In this document: one piece after another, positions 60,789-64,000 of the stretch | Layout of the letters: each line of letters starts with the position of its first letter | Numbering within the stretch: position 1 is the first letter of the stretch | From: SZUA-430 sp964483585 | GTDB lineage: Bacteria; Pseudomonadota; Alphaproteobacteria; Micropepsales; Micropepsaceae | Direction: 5' to 3' | Length of the DNA: 64,000 bases | Assembly (NCBI GenBank): GCA_964483585.1 | Contig: CAZABH010000002.1 | Span: forward strand, 67,449 to 131,448 | Program-made: the position numbers and the translations under genes | The notes under the pieces: generated by a model | Told to the model about the DNA's origin: nothing | What the model saw: only the letters and a program-made list of their open reading frames with translations | Database searches by the model: none

Positions 60789-60818
60789 TTGCTGAAAAAC
60801 GCGATGGAAAACTATACA
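60789..60818 (+). promoter_or_regulatory. Probable promoter of the Lrp-like gene
   Basis: TTGCTG and TATACA with an 18-base spacer lie 39 bases before the ATG at 60857. This is the best sigma-70-like pair in the divergent spacer. Autoregulation by the encoded Lrp-family protein is plausible but no binding site is recognised. Confidence 0.45.
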
Positions 60819-60856
60819 ACACACGCGCGAAACAAACTTATCTGGTTCATCTGTCA

Positions 60857-61333
60857 ATGCAGCGCAACAAGCTCGATGCCATCGATCGGCGCATCCTCCA
60901 CGAACTGCAGACCGACGGTCGGATCACGAATGTCGAGTTGTCGCAGCGTGCGAAAATATCGGCGCCTCCTTGTTTAAGGCGTGTGCGTGGGCTTGAGCAA
61001 GACGGTTTCATCAGGGGGTATCATGCGGATCTCGACCCCAAGGCCCTTGGCTACGAGGTCACTGCTTTCGCCTTCGTCGGGCTGACCAGCCAGGCAGAGC
61101 CAGACCTGAAGGCGTTCGAGGAGCAGGTGCGCCAATGGCCGATCGTGCGCGAGTGCTACATGATGTCTGGTGAGGTCGACTTCGTCCTGAAGTGCGTCGC
61201 GCATGACCTGGGGGAGTGGCAGAGCTTCGTTACCCAAACGCTTACAGCTGCGCGCAGTGTTGCCTCGGTGAAGACGGCGCTGACGATCCGGGAATCAAAG
61301 CGCGAGCCGGGTGTGCCTGTGGATCTGGGGTGA
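60857..61333 (+). CDS. Lrp/AsnC family transcriptional regulator
   Basis: This 158-residue protein has an N-terminal helix-turn-helix, with LDAIDRRILHELQTDGRITN then VELSQRAKISAPPCLRRVRGLE, and a C-terminal RAM domain that binds amino acids (VTAFAFVGLTSQAE, ECYMMSGEVDFVLKCVA). Its length is normal. The DNA-binding helix is close to alphaproteobacterial Lrp-type proteins that control amino-acid metabolism. The ligand is unknown. Confidence 0.93.
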   Translation: MQRNKLDAIDRRILHELQTDGRITNVELSQRAKISAPPCLRRVRGLEQDGFIRGYHADLDPKALGYEVTAFAFVGLTSQAEPDLKAFEEQVRQWPIVRECYMMSGEVDFVLKCVAHDLGEWQSFVTQTLTAARSVASVKTALTIRESKREPGVPVDLG

Positions 61334-61339
61334 CTTTAA

Positions 61340-61355
61340 CGCCAGGGCTCTGGCG
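61340..61355. terminator. Small hairpin between convergent lrp-like gene and greA
   Basis: CGCCAG and CTGGCG form a perfect 6-bp stem with a GGCT loop. Read on the minus strand it is followed by TTAAAG, so it could weakly end greA; no real T run exists on either side. Confidence 0.3.
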
Positions 61356-61399
61356 AGCAGCGCCGAGGAGCTGCCCGCGTGGCGGTCTGGAGGTCGGAA

Positions 61400-61873
61400 C
61401 TACTTGAATTCTACCTTCGTAATTTCGTAGGTGCGGCCGCCGGACGGCGTGTTGACCTCAACCGTGTCTCCAACCGACTTCCCGATCAAGGCGCGTGCCA
61501 GTGGGGATGACAAAGAGATGCGACCTTTCGAGAAGTCGGCTTCCATGTCGCCCACGATCTGGAACTTCGACTTTTGTTCCGTGTCTTCGTCCACGACTGA
61601 AACTGTCGCGCCGAACTTTACCGTCTTGCCGGAAAGCTTCGACACATCAATGACCTGTGCACGCGAAACCTTGTCCTCGAGTTCCATCACGCGGCCTTCT
61701 ATGAAGCTCTGGCGCTCCTTGGCTGAGTGGTACTCGGCATTCTCGGAGAGATCTCCGTGGGCGCGCGCTTCGGAGATTGCCTTGATGATGGCCGGACGTT
61801 CCACTGTTTTCAGGTGCTTGATCTCCGCCTCGAGCGCTGCGTAGCCCTGTGCGGTCATGGGAATCTTTTCCAT
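61400..61873 (-). CDS. greA: Transcription elongation factor GreA
   Basis: This 157-residue protein stimulates cleavage of backtracked RNA by RNA polymerase. The N-terminal coiled coil carries the acidic tip (ARAHGDLSENAEYHSAKE); the C-terminal FKBP-like domain contains ISLSSPLARALIGKSVGD and the family end TYEITKVEF. The start at ATG 61873 gives MEKIPMTAQGY, the normal opening. It lies downstream of carB on the same strand, the order common in alphaproteobacteria. Confidence 0.96.
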   Translation of the reverse strand: MEKIPMTAQGYAALEAEIKHLKTVERPAIIKAISEARAHGDLSENAEYHSAKERQSFIEGRVMELEDKVSRAQVIDVSKLSGKTVKFGATVSVVDEDTEQKSKFQIVGDMEADFSKGRISLSSPLARALIGKSVGDTVEVNTPSGGRTYEITKVEFK

Positions 61874-62046
61874 AGCCTGGTACTCATCACTTTCCAGTCG
61901 CGCCAAGGGACAACAGATCTAAGGGGCCTTGGCGGCGCGACCGACCAAGACCTCCGGACTGTCTAATGCTCGCTGAAGGACTGCAGCGCAGCTGGCGTCC
62001 CGGGTTCAATCCGCGGACGCATCCGCAATATAGCAATACAGTCGGC

Positions 62047-62087
62047 GGATTTCAAGGATGCCCGGCGTGCAGCTTTGTCTGAAATCC
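62047..62087. repeat. Inverted repeat between carB and greA
   Basis: GGATTTCA and TGAAATCC are separated by 25 bases within the 230-base carB-greA spacer. The loop is too long for a classical terminator and no T run follows on the minus strand. It might be a structured leader or a chance match. Confidence 0.25.
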
Positions 62088-62103
62088 TTTATAAATCAGC
62101 ATG

Positions 62104-64000
62104 TTAGTTTATGTGTGCTTGCAGGGGCTCTACATCAAGGCTGGTTGTCCGCAGCGCAGAAATCGACTGGACCGCGGCTGCGGCGCCTGCCACCGTCGTG
62201 TAGTAGGGTATTTTCTGCATCAGCGCCGTTCTTCTGATCGACTGCGAGTCCTTCAGCGCCTGCGCGCCTTCGGTCGTATTGAAGACCAGTGCGATCGACC
62301 CGTCCTTCATTGCATCGACGATGTGCGGACGGCCCTCGTACACCTTGTTGATCCGGGTCACATCGAGACCCTTTTCGGCAAGGTGCGCTGCTGTTCCCCC
62401 GGTTGCTACGATCCTGAACCCCATGGCGATCAGGCTACGCACAGGCTCGAGGATGGCCTGCTTGTCGACATCCCTCACCGAGACAAAGACCGTCCCTTGG
62501 CTGGGAAGGGTCACGCCCGCCGCGATCTGGCTCTTTGCAAACGCACGTTCGAAATTCGAGTCGATGCCCATGACTTCGCCGGTCGATCTCATCTCCGGGC
62601 CAAGCACCACATCGACCCCCGGGAACCTTGCAAAGGGCATCACCGCTTCCTTGACGGACATTCGCCGGGGCGTCGCCTCCTTTAATCCCATGGACGAGAG
62701 TTTCTCGCCGGCCATCACGCGCGAGGCGATTGCTGCAACGGGCAATCCAACAGCTTTCGCGACAAAGGGTACGGTTCGGCTGGCCCTCGGGTTGACTTCC
62801 AGAATGTAGATCTGTCCGGTCTGAATGGCGAACTGCACGTTCATCAAGCCCACCACATTCAGCTCTTGTGCGAGGGCTGCGGTCTGTCTCTTGAGTTCGG
62901 CAACGGTTTCCGGCGAAAGAGACCAGGGCGGTATCGAGCAAGCGCTATCGCCGGAGTGGACGCCGGCTTCTTCGATGTGTTCCATGATTCCGGCAACGAA
63001 GACGCCTGTGTCGTCGGCAATGGCGTCCACGTCGACCTCGACGGCGTTGCGGAGATATTGGTCTATGAGGACCGGGTCATCGCCCGAGATCCTGAAGACG
63101 TCTGTCTGGTCAAGGGTTTCCCGCATGTGCTGTTCATCACGCACAATGGTCATGCCGCGTCCGCCAAGCACGAAGGACGGGCGTATGACGACCGGGTAGC
63201 CCACTTCCCGGGCGGCCAGAATTGCTTCTTCCGTCGTAAGGGCGGTCCTGTTCATTGGCTGCTTCAGGCCAATGGCATCAATGAGGACCTGGAAGCGCTT
63301 GCGGTCTTCAGCAATGTCTATGGCGTCGGGCTGTGTGCCCAGGATCGGAATCCTTGCTCCTTCGAGCGCGGCCGCCAGCTTCAGCGGCGTCTGCCCTCCG
63401 AATTGACAGATGACGCCTGCCACCTCTCCACGCGACTGTTCGGTGCGAATGAGTTCGATGACGTCTTCCGCGGTCAACGGTTCGAAATAGAGCCGGTCGG
63501 ATGTGTCATAGTCGGTCGAGACGGTCTCCGGGTTGCAGTTGACCATGATGGTCTCGAAGCCGGCCTTGCCCAGCGCAAAGGCTGCGTGGCAGCAGCAATA
63601 GTCAAATTCTATGCCTTGGCCAATGCGGTTAGGTCCGCCCCCAAGGATGACGACCTTGCGCCGGTCCGAGGGTTCGCTCTCGCATTCCGCGCGGCCGGCG
63701 CCAGCCGCCTCGTAGGTCGAGTACATGTAGGGCGTGATCGCACGGAACTCGGCCGCGCAGGTATCAATGCGCTTGAAGACGGGGGTCACGCCCACGCGCC
63801 GGCGAAGTCCGGCGACTTCGCTTTCCCGCTTGCCCGTGAGGCGGGCGATACGGGCATCGGAAAATCCCATGGCCTTGATGTCGCGCAATGCGTCCGGGTC
63901 ATCGGGCAAGCCGGACGTTCTGAGGTGTTCCTCTGTTCGAACAATTTGCTCGATCTGCTCGAGGAACCACGGATCAACCTTCGATGCCGCGTATACCTCG
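62104..64000 (-). CDS. carB: Carbamoyl-phosphate synthase large subunit, C-terminal part
   Basis: About 632 C-terminal residues of an enzyme normally near 1080 long are visible; the N terminus lies beyond 64000. The oligomerisation region (LPDDPDALRDIKAMGF) leads into the second ATP-grasp carbamate-kinase half: NRIGQGIEFDYCC, ETVSTDYDTSDRLYFEPL, VIRPSFVLGGRGM, and the MGS-like allosteric domain (FRIVATGGTAAHLAEKG). It makes carbamoyl phosphate for pyrimidines and arginine. The 3' end is normal. Confidence 0.97.
   Translation of the reverse strand, partial: EVYAASKVDPWFLEQIEQIVRTEEHLRTSGLPDDPDALRDIKAMGFSDARIARLTGKRESEVAGLRRRVGVTPVFKRIDTCAAEFRAITPYMYSTYEAAGAGRAECESEPSDRRKVVILGGGPNRIGQGIEFDYCCCHAAFALGKAGFETIMVNCNPETVSTDYDTSDRLYFEPLTAEDVIELIRTEQSRGEVAGVICQFGGQTPLKLAAALEGARIPILGTQPDAIDIAEDRKRFQVLIDAIGLKQPMNRTALTTEEAILAAREVGYPVVIRPSFVLGGRGMTIVRDEQHMRETLDQTDVFRISGDDPVLIDQYLRNAVEVDVDAIADDTGVFVAGIMEHIEEAGVHSGDSACSIPPWSLSPETVAELKRQTAALAQELNVVGLMNVQFAIQTGQIYILEVNPRASRTVPFVAKAVGLPVAAIASRVMAGEKLSSMGLKEATPRRMSVKEAVMPFARFPGVDVVLGPEMRSTGEVMGIDSNFERAFAKSQIAAGVTLPSQGTVFVSVRDVDKQAILEPVRSLIAMGFRIVATGGTAAHLAEKGLDVTRINKVYEGRPHIVDAMKDGSIALVFNTTEGAQALKDSQSIRRTALMQKIPYYTTVAGAAAAVQSISALRTTSLDVEPLQAHIN

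Noticed and set aside
1..64000. tRNA, rRNA, CRISPR, insertion sequence, phage or toxin-antitoxin genes
   Set aside because: I looked through the intergenic regions and gene list and saw no cloverleaf-like sequence, direct-repeat array, transposase or integrase motif.

Overview
The window is a dense, GC-rich chromosomal stretch from a free-living, aerobic alphaproteobacterium, probably of the Rhodospirillales/Rhodospirillaceae type. Grounds for this are the petABC genes for a cytochrome bc1 complex with separate cytochrome b and c1, a MarR–OmpR–histidine kinase trio resembling PetP/PetR, the MoxR–DUF58–DUF4159 envelope operon, HemF beside TrmL, a TorF-type outer-membrane protein, ELM1- and NDUFAF7-type proteins shared with mitochondria, and long translationally coupled operons. 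I cannot name the genus. I see no rRNA, tRNA, CRISPR array, insertion sequence, prophage or plasmid gene. The coding style is uniform, so this is core rather than accessory DNA.

Layout. 1-8379: a truncated short-chain dehydrogenase, a DUF1003 protein and an acetyltransferase, then a minus-strand MoxR/DUF58/BatA-DUF4159/VWA-like operon. 8568-11912: a coupled plus-strand run of DUF1285, Nudix CoA pyrophosphatase, CCA-adding enzyme and a PP2C-like phosphatase. 11909-13901: exported protein, hemF and trmL on minus. 14130-16814: petABC, closed by a clear terminator. 16957-20902: mtnP-apt-mtnA-class II aldolase, continuing into a pteridine-reductase-like SDR, folB, uvrC, pgsA, moaD and moaE. 24688-28259: ilvE divergent from the petP/petR/kinase-like trio. 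28230-30195: YbjN, proC and tetR-like on minus. 30674-34306: lgt, midA-like, pgeF and a lipoprotein. 34369-39588: prs, rplY, pth, ychF and an exported helical-repeat protein. 39606-46214: small membrane and outer-membrane proteins, including two probable beta-barrels, and a methyltransferase/pyruvyltransferase-like fusion. 46209-50820: a TPR-glycosyltransferase protein behind uvrB. 50884-54444: small membrane proteins and lipoproteins, one MliC-like. 54619-57592: an aspartate-type aminotransferase and three methionine sulfoxide reductases. 57825-64000: LysR, trxB, ELM1-like, Lrp, greA and truncated carB.

How the genes work together. The most coherent metabolic unit is mtnP-apt-mtnA-aldolase. 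It should cleave methylthioadenosine, recapture the adenine as AMP, isomerise methylthioribose-1-phosphate and split methylthioribulose-1-phosphate to DHAP and a methylthio-aldehyde, that is, the DHAP shunt rather than the classical methionine salvage cycle. The aldolase carries the four FucA active-site residues at a constant +14 offset. The msrB-msrA-fRMsr operon covers both protein-bound stereoisomers of methionine sulfoxide (apparently exported enzymes) and the free R form (cytosolic). The PetP/PetR-like regulators lie about 9 kb from the bc1 operon they may control.

No stretch looks like a wholly unknown multi-gene system. The least explained parts are the methyltransferase/pyruvyltransferase-like fusion with its convergent TPR-glycosyltransferase neighbour, the MoxR operon with its internally signal-bearing DUF4159 fusion, the lipoprotein/MliC cluster, and several perfect inverted repeats in intergenic regions.
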